A stretch of DNA of 64,000 nucleotides from Poecilobothrus nobilitatus. Taxonomy: Eukaryota > Arthropoda > Insecta > Diptera > Dolichopodidae. The stretch spans positions 318,752,018 through 318,816,017 of the forward strand of contig OX352772.1 in assembly GCA_947095535.1 (NCBI GenBank), in the 5' to 3' direction. Position numbers and translations under genes: made by a program. Positions 47,901 through 58,989 of the stretch are shown here, piece after piece (positions within the stretch are counted from its first letter, which is position 1; each line of letters opens with the position of its first letter). Below the pieces are notes generated by a model. It worked only from the letters and a program-made list of their open reading frames with translations. It was not told the origin of the DNA and made no database searches.

Positions 47901-48627
47901 TAGTAATCACTATCGGGTTGTGGTCTGCGGCTTTAGGGCTGATTGTTATCTTCCAGTCCAAGCTTCTAGCGGTTTGGCAGTCGGCTATTGTGAGATCAAT
48001 ACACGATAGCGTCCCGCATGCCGCCAGCATGGTTGGGCTTCCGTTGTTAAGCAGCTTGAGACTCTGGTTGTCGTCGAGCCACTCTTCTACCTGGTTTCCT
48101 AGTAAGTTATTGGTTAAATCTCCCCACATTATGTTTCTAGCATTGAAGTCTCCTACAATAATATAAGGAGCTTCGATCTGCCTTACAATTCTGCCGAGAT
48201 CTTCTTTTACCTGTCTAGTGTTGTGTTTTATGTAGATATTTACTATAGTCACCCTACCATGGAAACCTGGAAGTTCCGTGACAATAGCTATTGATTTTAT
48301 GCAGGTTCTGATCGACTTCTCTTCATAATTTAGGCTTGGGTGAATTAGGAAGCCCACTCCTCCCCACCGGTCCCTGTCAGGGGGAAGCAGACAGGTGTAG
48401 TTCTTCCAAACTTCATTCGCCTGGTTATTTGAGATGTGGGTCTCCTGTAGTGCTACTACTAGGGGTTGATGTTCCCTTAGCAGTATCTCCAGAAAACCTT
48501 TGTTGGTTTCGAAACCTGCTAGATTCCACTGCAGGATGACAGGTTGCCATCTCTGCACTGGTCTTGGTGTATGATTTATGTTATTTTCTGTAGCCATATT
48601 AGTCAAGATCAGTTTGGCCTTGGCCAA
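44902..48627 (-). pseudogene. LINE ORF2 (endonuclease, reverse transcriptase, RNase H) with one internal stop
   Basis: This is one continuous frame of 1241 codons broken by a single TAA at 45532..45534 (codon 1032). The APE-type endonuclease covers about 30..240: QWN at N35, LQETH at E62, GDFNA at D160, CIDLT at D211 and ADHNP at D235/H236. The reverse transcriptase spans about 470..775: SPGLDGITYN (477..486), HGFRPGRGS (571..579), LDLSKAFD (605..612, first catalytic Asp D606), GGIPQGSPLS (661..670), then YADN (696..699), and ILGV (769..772). RNase H begins at YTDAS (D989) with E1023 before the stop; D1046 in FTDS and GHVGIAGNEKAD (D1096) lie after it. A CX2CX7HX4C cluster follows at the C-terminus. 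Translation could start at 48627, overlapping ORF1, or at the ATG at 48595..48597. Because the frame is kept on both sides, the stop looks recent. As it stands, a protein with EN and RT but a split RNase H would be made. Confidence 0.9.
48595..48601 (-). promoter_or_regulatory. ORF1 stop / ORF2 start junction (TAATATG)
   Basis: In element sense the ORF1 stop TAA is followed after one base by an ATG in the ORF2 frame (ORF2 residue 11, sequence MATENN). Termination-reinitiation at tightly spaced stop/start codons is known in some insect LINEs, such as SART1 with its UAAUG. The geometry here suggests the same mechanism and makes this ATG a serious alternative to the one at 48625..48627 inside ORF1. 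Confidence 0.55.
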
Positions 48628-50371
48628 TATTCTTGCTTGGTAGAGCCGCTTTATCGTAATTATTGTCTGCCTTTAATATCGAATTGCTATAGATAGCTGG
48701 ATGATCCAGGACAGTTACCAAACTTTCCATGTATTCTGTAATTTGTGATTTTCCACTGGTGGATGCTTCCACATCCATCTTTTCCAATTTCCCTGTACTT
48801 CCTGAGGTCTTTGAATTCTTTTGTTTGTTCTTGTTGCGTTTGATTGCTGCTCTTGTTTTTCTTGTTATCTGGTTTTCGTCTTCCGAGGAGGACGAATTTA
48901 TAAAATAAGTTTCTTTGTTTTGCGGCTTTTCTGATTTTTTGGTAATTTCTTGTTGAATGTTTGATTCTTCATAAGATGAGTGATTTGTTATTAAATCGTT
49001 TGTTTTATGCTCTGGGGTCTGATCTTTGTTATGGTTTTGAATTTTTGCTTGGATTGGTTTTTCTATTTGCTTTTTTACTACTATTGGCTGGGGTTTTTGA
49101 TGAGTTTGAACTTTTGTTTCTAATTCTGTATGGGTATTATGATTTTGTAGGTTCATTTGATGTTGTAGTGTCTTTCCTATATTATTTATTAATGGTGTCT
49201 GACAAATTTCTTTTGGATTTGTAATGTTCTCTGCTTCTTTTCTCTTGATAAATTGGTTAGAGTTATTTCCGGTATGGTTTAGCGTGTTTTTTATGATTGC
49301 ACCTGTGACTGCACTTGGGGTAGCCACCATGGTTGTTGAAAGACTTGGTGTGGCTTCCTTAACCGTATTGGCATAACCTATGAATGGTTTGTCTGTTCTT
49401 ATAATTGTTTTGCTTGAGTTTATGGCGTCAGTTCGCCCTTTGTTTCTTTTGTATAATTTGTACGCCTCCCCTTTGGTGATTCTATAATCAGTTTTTAGTT
49501 GGAGGACCTCCTTCTCCTTTATGTAAGAAGGGCAGTCCTTGTCATTAGGCGCATGATTATCCTCCCATTCTTCAGCGTAGCAGTTTATGCATCTCTTTAC
49601 TAAGCAGCTTTTCTTGTGCTCCTCTGCTTCTGCGTCTACTAATTCACCACTGCATTTTGAACAATTCGCTTTTGACTTGCAGAATTTCTCGCGGTGGTTC
49701 AATCGTTGACACCTATTACAACGCATTGGGTTGGGGTACGATTTTCTCACTTGAACTACAGAAAAAGCTATTTTTAGGGTCTCTGGTGGTTCGCATGATT
49801 CAAAAGTTGCGCTGATCGCACCACTGTACTTCCTTATTTGCCCATTCCGGTCAGGTTTCCGGCCAGGGAAGCGGTAGATATCAACCACTTCCACTCCCTT
49901 GTTGTCCTTATTTATATTTTCAATAATTTCTTTGTCATCATACATCTCGCTGGCCAAATCATAAGCGAAGAAGATCCCTTTTGATTGGTTCAGTGCTCTG
50001 AAATATTCAACTTGTACTTCTACGCTTTCTGTCGGCTTTAGGAGGATGAACTTAGTTTTAATTAGCTTTTCCGCCTCTCTCTTATTTGGTGCTTCTGTGA
50101 TTAAGTTTCCGTCCCTGTTGAACTTCGACTTGCTTCCTACGCAGATGTCCGCCACTTGTCTACATAAGGTCCATACATTGAAGTCCCTCATACATTTATT
50201 CTGATCTTTAGGTTTCAGGATTACAAATTTTTTCTCTAAATCGGCGTTTCTCATGCCTAGCGCCGGAAAGGCAATCCCCAGTGTTGACTTTTTTTCTCCT
50301 GTTTTAAGTTTCTTGGGGTTGGGAGGGTCTTCCAACAGCCCATACGGATTGTTGCCCCCTTTGGGAGGCAT
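48599..50371 (-). CDS. LINE ORF1 (gag-like nucleic-acid-binding protein)
   Basis: This is an intact 590-residue frame. In related elements ORF1 binds the element RNA and forms the ribonucleoprotein delivered to the nucleus. Residues about 18..29 are Lys-rich and could act as a nuclear signal. Residues about 45..210 look like the globular region that precedes the knuckles in I-type ORF1. Three Cys/His clusters follow: a classical CX2CX4HX4C at C218, C221, H226, C231; a second at C237, C240, H252, C256; and a third at C261, C264, H273, C280. Residues 320..590 are rich in Asn, Gln, Lys, Ser and Thr and look disordered. The ATG at 50369..50371 opens the only long frame. The stop TAA at 48599..48601 overlaps the upstream part of the ORF2 frame and is one base before an ORF2 ATG. 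No frameshift or stop is seen. Confidence 0.9.
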   Translation of the reverse strand: MPPKGGNNPYGLLEDPPNPKKLKTGEKKSTLGIAFPALGMRNADLEKKFVILKPKDQNKCMRDFNVWTLCRQVADICVGSKSKFNRDGNLITEAPNKREAEKLIKTKFILLKPTESVEVQVEYFRALNQSKGIFFAYDLASEMYDDKEIIENINKDNKGVEVVDIYRFPGRKPDRNGQIRKYSGAISATFESCEPPETLKIAFSVVQVRKSYPNPMRCNRCQRLNHREKFCKSKANCSKCSGELVDAEAEEHKKSCLVKRCINCYAEEWEDNHAPNDKDCPSYIKEKEVLQLKTDYRITKGEAYKLYKRNKGRTDAINSSKTIIRTDKPFIGYANTVKEATPSLSTTMVATPSAVTGAIIKNTLNHTGNNSNQFIKRKEAENITNPKEICQTPLINNIGKTLQHQMNLQNHNTHTELETKVQTHQKPQPIVVKKQIEKPIQAKIQNHNKDQTPEHKTNDLITNHSSYEESNIQQEITKKSEKPQNKETYFINSSSSEDENQITRKTRAAIKRNKNKQKNSKTSGSTGKLEKMDVEASTSGKSQITEYMESLVTVLDHPAIYSNSILKADNNYDKAALPSKNIGQGQTDLD

Positions 50372-50946
50372 GTCGGGTGCTTGTGCACTAACTAATAGTT
50401 TTTTTTCGTATCTTCTTGGTAAATATTTGTTTTTATAATATAGAGTTCTAAATATATATTACGCACCCCTACAGTTCGGTCAGGTGCTCAACCAATTTAT
50501 TCTTCAATAAACTAGTGAGCTGTCCGTTTTTTTAATTCTTTGAATAGTTGGTACTATATGCTTATAACAGGCAAATAAACCTAGCCTGTCAAGCGAAATG
50601 TCTTGTCTACCTGCCTCCTATCCCACAGTACCCTCCTGTGAAATAGTTGGCCGGTTTAATGCCTTAGCTTACCACTATAAGCGGTTGGATAATTCCAGCC
50701 TCTCCGGAATATCCTTGAAAAAGATGGTTATTATATTTAAAATATTCTTACCCAATTTAAAGTACTTTTTATCCCTGTATTACACTCTAGTTTTTTAGCT
50801 TATTCTTTCATCAGAGTTGATTTAAGCCAATTTTATCTAAATGTTTTTATTTTAATTTATTTATTTTTATTAAAGTTTTCACAGTTTTTTAGTTTTTCAT
50901 ACAACTATTTGTTTTTATTCTTATTATTTAAACTGTTTACCTTGTT

Positions 50947-50991
<45 letters not shown>

Positions 50992-51461
50992 CGAATCACA
51001 CACTATTTTAAAAGTTTTCAAGAACTGTCTTTGCGAATGCAATAAAAAATTTTTAGTACAGTTTTAAATTTTATTGATATTAATATTATTTTTAAATCCT
51101 CTATATGCATTTTTACATACTAAAACACTGCCTAAAAGTATGCAAATATTTTCTACAGGCACTTTGTTTATATTAAGTAAACAATATAAAATACCGTTTC
51201 CAAGTCAACAATATATAATGTAAAATTTTTACGCCAAATGGCGATTTTATAATACTAATTTCACCCACTTCCACTTAAGATTTTTTTTAATTTTTTATCT
51301 CAAAAATTCCAAATAAATGTTACACTATTGGTCCCCTAATTCCAAAATTTTATTTTCACTATTGATCCCCTAATTCTTTAATTTAAATTTGCTGTTCGCA
51401 AAAATAAATTTCCCATTTGACTTAATACGACGCCGCTCTCGATGAAATTTTATTTAAATTC
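50372..51461 (-). promoter_or_regulatory. 5' UTR and presumed internal promoter region of the LINE
   Basis: This is the untranslated leader of about 1.09 kb between the proposed 5' end and the ORF1 ATG. LINEs of this type carry an internal pol II promoter in this region, but I see no motif that fixes it. Two direct repeats of 34 bp lie at 51323..51356 and 51357..51390, sharing CACTATTG and TCCCCTAATTC. A run of 37 T (A in element sense) lies at 50948..50984. The half nearer ORF1 (50460..50720) is GC-richer than the half beyond the T run. That could be normal variation, or the T run could be the poly(A) end of another retroposed insert. Confidence 0.55.
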
Positions 51462-51473
51462 CGTAAAAAAGTA
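51462..51473. repeat. LINE target-site duplication, 5' side
   Basis: This is the second copy of CGTAAAAAAGTA. Inside it, in element sense, the sequence starts GAATTTAAATAAAATTTC and runs into a GC-richer stretch (CGAGAGCGGCGTCG) that stands out from the AT-rich surroundings, as expected for the 5' end of an element. Confidence 0.75.
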
Positions 51474-53305
51474 GTTCTTGAAAATTTCTGGAAAGGACAG
51501 ATACATTTTACTTTAAATGATCTAATGATCAAAGAGATGAAAGTGGTCTAAATGATGTTATCGGGAATAGACTATGTAAAAAACTTAGTTTTACGTAATA
51601 CTTTTCTGCAAAGAAGAAAAATTTAATATTGTAGTTTTTCAGAAGTTTATCCTGAAAATAATTAAATAATTAGATTTGTAAATTTAGAGGAATTGTAAAT
51701 TTAAATGTTGTAAAAATTATTAGTTGTGAAATGTTCCATTTGGTGAAAACAAAAACTGCTTGTGATATGGTTCTTTTGTTAAAATAGCATTTGTGAATAA
51801 ATAAATATGCTGCATTAGACGAAATGGGTGTTTGATATATATATACATATATATATATATATTTTGCAAATTGTATCGCCAAATTGTTAAGAATACATCT
51901 GAAATATAAACTCAAAGTAGAAATGCCGAAACAGCAAACTTCGTAATTTAAATTAAGTAAAAAACTATTGGATACAAAAATGATTATTATGCTTATCTTT
52001 ACTTGTACGTTCAACTTTAGATTGTACAAAATTTTTCAATTATATAGTCATCTAATGATATGAATTAAGACGGAATCCCAAACAAGGAACACTCAATTCA
52101 AAAAAATGTCAAACAATATAGATTTACTTTTTTATTGTATAAGATTTACTTTTTGATAAATCTCATTAAAATATATATGTAATTCAATGAAGTTAACTTA
52201 AGTCCCTTATATGTAAAATATTTTTAAAGTAACATAGTAACTTTCTTGTATAACGTAAGTCGTAACCCTTATAAGTAATTTTTCTTTTTGAAAATTTCAA
52301 TATGGAAATTTTTCAATTAGTTTTATACTTCACAGATAGTTTTTACAAATTTAATTTTTAGTATATAACACTTAACGAAAGAGTAAACTCGGAGTTGACT
52401 TTCCAATTCAACACTACATACCTACATACCTAGTGTAGTGTTAAAGAATGAACTTTACTAGATAATGCTCCTACTATGATTCCTTGGTCTTGATTTGACT
52501 TTTTCTCCTAAATTATAATACAAAAAGGAAAAATGTTTTTTTTTTTTATAATTTGACTTAAAATCCGTTCAAAGTTTTCTCTTTAAAACTCTTATATAAT
52601 ACTTTATGGACATTATATAAGAATTGTAAATATAAGGATTTTAATTACATATTTACTCAGCTGGTTATAAATTTCTGCAAAATTAAAGCTGTTAATTGGA
52701 TTTTTTTTTAATTTTTTATTTATTTAAAAATTATAAGGCTATAAAATATATTTTAATTTTTCTTAATGCCTAAAAAAATTTTTCAAGTCTTAATTAAATA
52801 ACTTTTTTTTTTTTCTTTATAAAAACTAGATGAGTTTTAATTAATTCTTTTAGAAAAATAGAAAAACTATTAAAGAAAAATGTGGAATCTTCTTTAATTT
52901 CTTAATCTTTATTTCAATAATGTGTATTCCTTAGACAAATATTTTCTATTATCGTATATATAGAGTTATTTTTTTATTTCTTTTTATATTTTTTAATCGT
53001 TTTAAAAAGAAAAAAAAAAATGACCACAATTTGTAGGAAGACAGAAAAAAAACAAAATGCAAATAATGCCTTCCTTATCTAAATACACTTATACAGTTAG
53101 AAAAATCAAATAGAAAAACGATATTTAAAACTTATAAGTATAGTTTTCAGTTAGACAACATAAAGGAAACTCTACATAAACCATTTAATATCCTTTTATA
53201 TTATATAAACCGAACCAAGTTATCTTATAAAATATTAAAAAAAATAAACAATTATGAAAAATATATTGTACAGAGTATACCATTTTGGTCAAAGTTTTAA
53301 AATTT
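51474..53305. other. AT-rich spacer
   Basis: No supported gene. A 119-codon minus frame (51670..52029) is Ile/Tyr/Phe-rich, partly encoded by a TA microsatellite, and has no domain. AACACTACA (52410..52418) and TGTAGTGTT (52434..52442) form a perfect 9-bp hairpin. Confidence 0.4.
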
Positions 53306-53310
53306 TTTTT

Positions 53311-53482
53311 TATTTAGTTTTACTCCGTAGCACCATAATTGTGACAACAAAATTACATAGCCTATTCTTTTGAGGAAAGGCTGTAAATGGCGTAATTATT
53401 CTTACGAAGTGTGTGGTATTCAAAGCCACATACTTTTGCAGCGCATTTTATACGCTCTTACTCACTAGGCCACCGAGACCCA
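53311..53482 (-). mobile_element. SINE-B, copy 3
   Basis: The reverse-strand head GGTCTCGGTGGCCTAGTGAG and AAGAGCGTATAAAATGCGCT lies at 53430..53482. It has B-box-like GGCTTTGAATACC and the body block CGCCATTTACAGCC. The 3' end is less conserved than in copies 1 and 2. Confidence 0.65.
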
Positions 53483-54085
53483 TTTTAAAAATGACTTTAT
53501 ATTAATTTTTTTTCATTTTTTTTAAGTATTTACATATTAGTTATTAGTTGTGCCATTTTTTTTTATTTTCTTGTTTTCTTGTATTTATAATGATGCTAAT
53601 GATTTTGTGTTGTTAAATTACTTAACTGATATACATTAAAATGATAACAAAATAGATTAAGACTATTTATTTATTTAATATTATTACTATTATCTGAAAG
53701 AGAATTTGTTAAGAATGACTTGACTTGAATTCACACTTGAAAACTGATCTGCGGCATGAAACTAAATTATAAATTAACAAACAAATTGCAGCTAGGTAGA
53801 TGTTTAGATTTCTTATATATGTTATGATACAAATCTTCTTTTCATCTTCTGATCATTTTAATATCTATATAAAACTTATATGTATAATACACATATTTGG
53901 GCAGGAGTATTTAAATCGCATTGGAATTTCTGAATAAAGTATTACAAAATATATAAGTAGAAGTGTGTTCTTGTTTAGAAAATAAAAAATCTACTGCTTT
54001 AATTCAAAGTTTTCAAAGAATATAACTCAGTAATTCGTTTCTGACTCCAATATAACGAATGTAAAACCATATTTCCCCTTTCATA
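53483..54085. other. AT-rich spacer
   Basis: No gene recognised. Confidence 0.4.
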
Positions 54086-54087
54086 CT

Positions 54088-54240
54088 ATTAATACTATTT
54101 ATTTTTGTTTATGTTATATAATTACACCATATTTGGTAGCAAGACCGATTTGTTTGTTTTGTGTAGGGTTTCAACCCGTACTGCTTCGGTTAAGTAGCAA
54201 TAAGCCATATGCTAAACCATAATGTCACCTGAGCTTCGAT
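54088..54240 (-). mobile_element. SINE-C, degraded copy
   Basis: The 'TTTTTGTTTATGTTATATAATTACA' body block and 'GGTAGCAAGACC' are followed by a decayed head, GTAGGGTTTCAACCCGTACTGC and CGGTTAAGTAGCAATAAGCC, in reverse. The (AATA)n part is lost. The motif AATTGCATACTTTTAGG is at 54267..54283, upstream in SINE sense. Confidence 0.55.
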
Positions 54241-54961
54241 TCGTTTACTTGAATTTTTAAGTACCGAATTGCATACTTTTAGGATTGATATTATTTAGTT
54301 GTAGAAAATAATTGATAAGCACGATAAAAAACAAAAAAATATCATTTTAATTTCTCTTCAATTATGAATTTATAAAAGGATTGTTTTTTTTTTGTAATTT
54401 CAAATCTTATAATGGTGCAATCTGTTTTAAAAATTTTATAAATGGACTTATATTTCTTAGCATATCCTTTATTGGTTAATGTGTTATTTCCATATATTTT
54501 CATATATGGAAATTATATATATAAAAATTATGTATATATATATTATATATATATATATATATATTATATATGAATATATATATGTATATTCTCGTAAATG
54601 TATACAATATGAATGCAATTGAAAGAAAAGTCATTTAGATTTTTTTTTTTTTAATATTTTTTTTTTCAAAATGTAAAGTATTTTATTAAATATTTTTATA
54701 TTTGAACACTTAGGATTATCACTTGTAACTTGCATCTTCATTTCAAAATCTACTTTCCATATGGTTTATATTTACTTTGTGAATAAGAAATAAGAAAGAG
54801 AAGCAAAATAATATGTTTGCATTATTTGTTTTTTTTTGTATAAGATTTTATGTTGCGCTTTTAATGTTAGTTTTAGGGATTAAGAATGTTAAAATATAAT
54901 AAGTATCACACTCATATGTTAGTATTATGTTAGTATTATGTCATAACAAATGTAAATATAA

Positions 54962-55018
<57 letters not shown>

Positions 55019-55965
55019 TATACATGTATGCATGAATTATATAAGTTATATTTGTTTGTGTGCTTTAGACAGATGAGTGTTAAGAGAAAAAAAAAAGAAA
55101 AAAGAAAAAAAAAACAAAACAATATATCTTTAGAATCATATATAACCAAAATTTTATATAATAATGTTATAGTTATTTTGATCTTATTGCTGGTTACTTA
55201 AGAATAAGATTTGTAAATTCTATTATATGAATACAAGCATTAGTAAAAAAAACAAGAAATGTGGTTACAAAAATACCAGTTGTTACTTAAATAATCTCAA
55301 TAAATACAAAATATAATAAATGAATCAAAATGGATAGGAATAATAATAGATGAGTATAAAATATCACTCTGTAATTATATATGAGTTTTTTTTTTCAATA
55401 TTATTAAAAATTAAAAATTCAAGAAATGTACAAAATAATTAGAAAATTTTAAAAAAATATTATTATATTCGAAATGTATTTTATTTATCAGAAAATTTTA
55501 ATACTATTTTAAATAGTAGATATGATTTCAAAATTTATTAAAATATACATTTTAGAGTATTAGATTATACAGTATTGGGCGAAAAAATTCTAGATTAGAT
55601 TAGATTATTGTTTAAGGGTTGTAAGTAACACTACTGCATTTTGATTTGTGCTATAACTATAGATCTATATTGTGCTCCGCCTGTTATCTTTTGTTGTTGA
55701 ATTTTGTCAGTCCTACTGCCTCTAAGAAAATAAAGATCTGTAAAGAAATTGCTAGCACAGAACGGAGTCATGATAATTATTTTCATATAGTAAAATTTAG
55801 AAAAAGTACAGTCCTTTACAAAAATACAATTTTCATTTTGCATTTATGAAATTATTTTTGAGATCGACGATAATATACAAATAATATTTAAAAGAAAATC
55901 ATATACAATTTATCTGTGTATATATAACAAAAGAAGTTGTTTTAAAAAATTTTAAATATTAAGAT
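54241..55965. other. AT-rich spacer with TA microsatellites
   Basis: (TA)n-rich patches lie at 54520..54590 and a long one at 54964..55012. Overlapping opposite-strand frames at 55631..55849 have no recognisable motifs. Confidence 0.4.
54964..55012. repeat. (TA)n microsatellite, 49 bp
   Basis: Uninterrupted AT/TA dinucleotide run, then TACATATATATACATG. The poly-Ile/Tyr minus-strand frame over it is an artefact. Confidence 0.9.
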
Positions 55966-55971
55966 TATCAG

Positions 55972-56257
55972 CTTTTATTTATTTATTTATTTATTTATAT
56001 TAATATTACATATATAAATGTAATGCAAAATTATTGAACCATCGGCTACTAAGGCCATTATAGGTTTTTTTTTATACTATTATTAAATTATATACTAATA
56101 TCATTTACTTTGTTTATATTATATACTACATATTTACATTATATTTGGTCGTAAGGGGGGTATGTAAAGAAAGAAACACTTACGACCTGTGCAGGGATCA
56201 AATCCACACTCATTCGGTTAATACGCCACACGCCTACCCATTAGGCTACCGAAGGTC
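55972..56257 (-). mobile_element. SINE-C, complete copy
   Basis: In reverse: head CCTTCGGTAGCCTAATGGGT, GGCGTGTGGCGTATTAACCG and GTGTGGATTTGATCCCTGCAC (one-base-decayed B-box). GTCGTAAG and the body follow, with ACCTATAATGGCCTTAGTAG, ending in (AATA)n at 55972. It is about 285 bp, the same as the pair at 34.9 kb. Confidence 0.75.
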
Positions 56258-56344
56258 CATCAGCTTTTATATAAATATATAAAAGAAAATTTTGATTATC
56301 TTATTTGCCAAATCCTAATTTTTGTTGGTTTACTATCACTAGAG

Positions 56345-56640
56345 TGTATATCATTTTATTGTATATCACTTCACTGTATGTCATTTGCCTATATTTTCGT
56401 TAACTGTATTATCATTTGACTGTATTTCATTTGTAACCAACTCCCTAATTGTATGTTTGCCCCCTAAAATCCACCCTAATTGTATGTTTTTCATACAGTC
56501 AAATGAAATACAGTTAAATAAAAAACAGTCAAATGGAAACAACGGCAAATGAAATACCCTCAAATGATAATACAGGCAACTTGCTAAAAATATATTCAAA
56601 TAACAGTATACAGGCAAATGAAATACAAACATATGATATA
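56345..56640. mobile_element. Foldback-like cluster of short degenerate repeats
   Basis: Units like TGTATTTCATTTGAC recur on the left (56345..56440) and in inverse orientation (GTCAAATGAAATACAG-like) on the right (56490..56640). ATTTGACTGTATTTCATTTG (56414..56433) matches the complement of CAAATGAAATACAGTTAAAT (56500..56519) at 19 of 20 positions. The centre has CCCTAATTGTATGTTT twice (about 56443 and 56474). The two minus-strand frames here are products of the repeats. Confidence 0.5.
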
Positions 56641-58000
56641 CGATCCCATTTTTTTTGTTTGATAATAAATGTTATGTTGTTTTTCGAAAATATTCGAAAA
56701 TAAAATTTTTCCAACGTATCTACAAACTTTATTTCTAAATTTTATTTTTAAATTTCCCAAGTTCATAGTTTTAATTTATGTTATTCATATATTATGTAGA
56801 TATATGTACATGTTTATGTATTATGTATATACATAATATTATATATTATATCATTTACCATTTTCGAAATAATATTCAATCTAAATATATTTTATTATAT
56901 TATATCTTATATTGATAAATACTATAGTTATAATTATAAATTATTAGATTTGTTAGATTTGTTCGACAGTCATTATTGTTAAGTGTACCATAATATTAAC
57001 ATTAATTAATTTTATTGAAATTTCCAATTATAATTTAAAAAAAAAAAAAGAAAAAAAAAAACAAAGAAAATGTGTTAACTTTTGTAAATATTACATTGAA
57101 TTTGCATTATATAATTAAAAATAAAATTCTAGTTAATATGCAAATATTATGAAAACAATCTTTAATTATAATAAACTTATAAGTATTTTTGGAAATTTTC
57201 TAATTAAAAAGATGCCTCAAGGAATGTTTAAATATTATTTATCCTTTATGAACTACTAAGATTACTTTTAAGAATTTTGTTATTTATTCTATTTTATTTT
57301 CTTCTATGTTTATACCTATATTTACAAGTATATATATATATATTTATATACTATTCGTTTATATTTAAATTTATGTACCTATTATATTTTATACACGAAA
57401 TATTAAAATTTTTGTTTAATATCTAAATATTTGGAAAAGAAATTAAAGAAATATATAGGTTTAAGGTACATATAAATATAATATATTTAAATAATTAAAT
57501 ATATACATACATATAATATATATAAAATATGTACATATAAAAAAAATATATATATATATATTATAAAGTATATAAAGTGTTATAAATATTATTAATATAA
57601 AATATTAATTTAATTTAATTAAGACCATGTTGTATGTTAATGTATTTATGTTATTATATTTAATATAATCTTACAAAAATCTTGACATTGAATTTAAAAT
57701 TAGAAAACTTATAATAATATAATTAAAAAAAAAAAAAAAGCAATTTTAAAAGATAATCTATAATTCTATTTGGATAAATTAAATAATTTTTTTTTTTAAA
57801 GAAAACGTGTTTTAAAAAATTAACATTTTAAAATAATTCTAAATGAATTTTTATTTTTTTAGAATAGTTTTAAAAATAAGATTTTTTTTTGAAAATTTAT
57901 ATGATTATGTATAGAAAAAGAAAGGATTACTAAAAGCGGAAGAATATATTACATTGTTGTGACAAAACTGTTCCGATTTGTTCCCACCTATTTTGTATTT
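56641..58000. other. AT-rich spacer
   Basis: TA-rich, with no gene or RNA recognised. Confidence 0.4.
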
Positions 58001-58530
58001 CCTAAGAGAGATGAGAGTCTTCCAAAGACACCAAGAATTCTACTTTGATAGTGTCAGATTCTTAGTGACTAAACCCACCTCTCCCTTTAGCCAATATAAT
58101 GCGATGAAACCCCTACCTGCTAACTCAGGGAGTAGTATATGTATACGCAGGGAGTAGGTATTGGAAAGGATAGGGCAATAGGATGCGAAAACATTGGATT
58201 GGCAGTGTGATTGTTAGGAAACAATAAATTCGCCTATTATTATTACTATTTTAACAGTGACAATAATCGTTACAACAGTTGCAACATGCAGTCTAAGACC
58301 TTCCTGCATGAGATAACTATTGAAGGCAACCTACACTGTCACTGTAGCAGCTATTATTATTGGTATAAGTTTTACTTATTAATATTTTTATTATTTACTA
58401 CAGAGTCAGCGTCATCAGAGGATTACGTGCAGTAGTATATAACACCTTCCTGCATCCTTTCTCCACTGTAGCAGTTATTATTATTAATTACTAGGCCATT
58501 AGGACTTAACCATTACGCCATGAGTCAGAT
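58001..58530 (-). mobile_element. SINE-E, second copy
   Basis: In reverse from 58530: ATCTGACTCATGGCGTAATG and GTTAAGTCCTAATGGCCTAG, after which the rest of the tRNA-like head, including the B-box, is missing. Next come one canonical module (about 58475..58390), one divergent module (about 58345..58245), then the tail (58200..58001) with TATTGGCTAAAGGGAGAGG and AATCTGACACTATC. Fewer modules than the copy at 18.5 kb. Confidence 0.7.
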
Positions 58531-58988
58531 TTATTAAATTCTTCCTATCTATTTATTTACCTTTTCGCATTTGTTCCCATTACTTTAAGTTTGGGTACAG
58601 TTTATAAAATTTGGCTTAATTTGTCCTTTTAGAAAAACGTTTGATCTCTCTTAAAACAACAGCCGTCAAGTGCGGATCGAAAGAACAAATTAATAATTAA
58701 TTTAAAATATAATTCACTTTAATAAGCCAATTTAAAGATAATAATAAAATATGAATTAATTTTGTATAAAAATGAATCACTGAATTATATAAAATTAAAA
58801 AATTAATTTAACGATTCGTTTTGTCATTGTGGAATTTCCTACTAATTTAATAATTAAAGAGTTTCTACACCCATGTCTTCATATAATTAAATGTAGATTT
58901 TACGAGAATATAATGGCATCAAATAAAATTAAATTGTAAAATGGTTAAAATAAAAATTTTTTAGATGTTTGTTAAAGTAATATGGTTT
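58531..58988. other. AT-rich spacer
   Basis: No gene recognised. Confidence 0.4.
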
Positions 58989-58989
58989 T

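Larger units (their letters stand above)
44368..51461 (-). mobile_element. Near full-length I-superfamily non-LTR retrotransposon (LINE)
   Basis: In minus orientation this stretch has, in order, a 5' UTR of about 1.09 kb, ORF1, ORF2 and a 3' UTR ending in an A-rich (TAAAA)-like tail. The 12-mer CGTAAAAAAGTA lies at 44356..44367, directly against the tail, and again at 51462..51473, directly against the proposed 5' end. I read this as the target-site duplication, which makes the element about 7.1 kb long. The coding part is visibly richer in G+C than its flanks. Endonuclease, RT, RNase H and the two-ORF layout with gag-like zinc knuckles fit the I superfamily (I or LOA-like clades); Jockey/CR1-type elements normally lack RNase H. 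The copy is inactive as it stands, because ORF2 has an in-frame stop and a changed RT active-site residue. The 5' boundary rests mainly on the duplication, and the T tract at 50948..50984 leaves room for a composite 5' region. Confidence 0.85.

Noticed and set aside
45269..50438. Plus-strand frames of 60 to 126 codons across the LINE
   Set aside because: These are antisense shadows of ORF1 and ORF2; the minus-strand frames have clear domains.
51670..52029. 119-codon minus-strand frame
   Set aside because: It is low complexity (Ile, Tyr, Phe, Asn), partly encoded by a TA microsatellite, with no domain. Expected by chance in AT-rich DNA.
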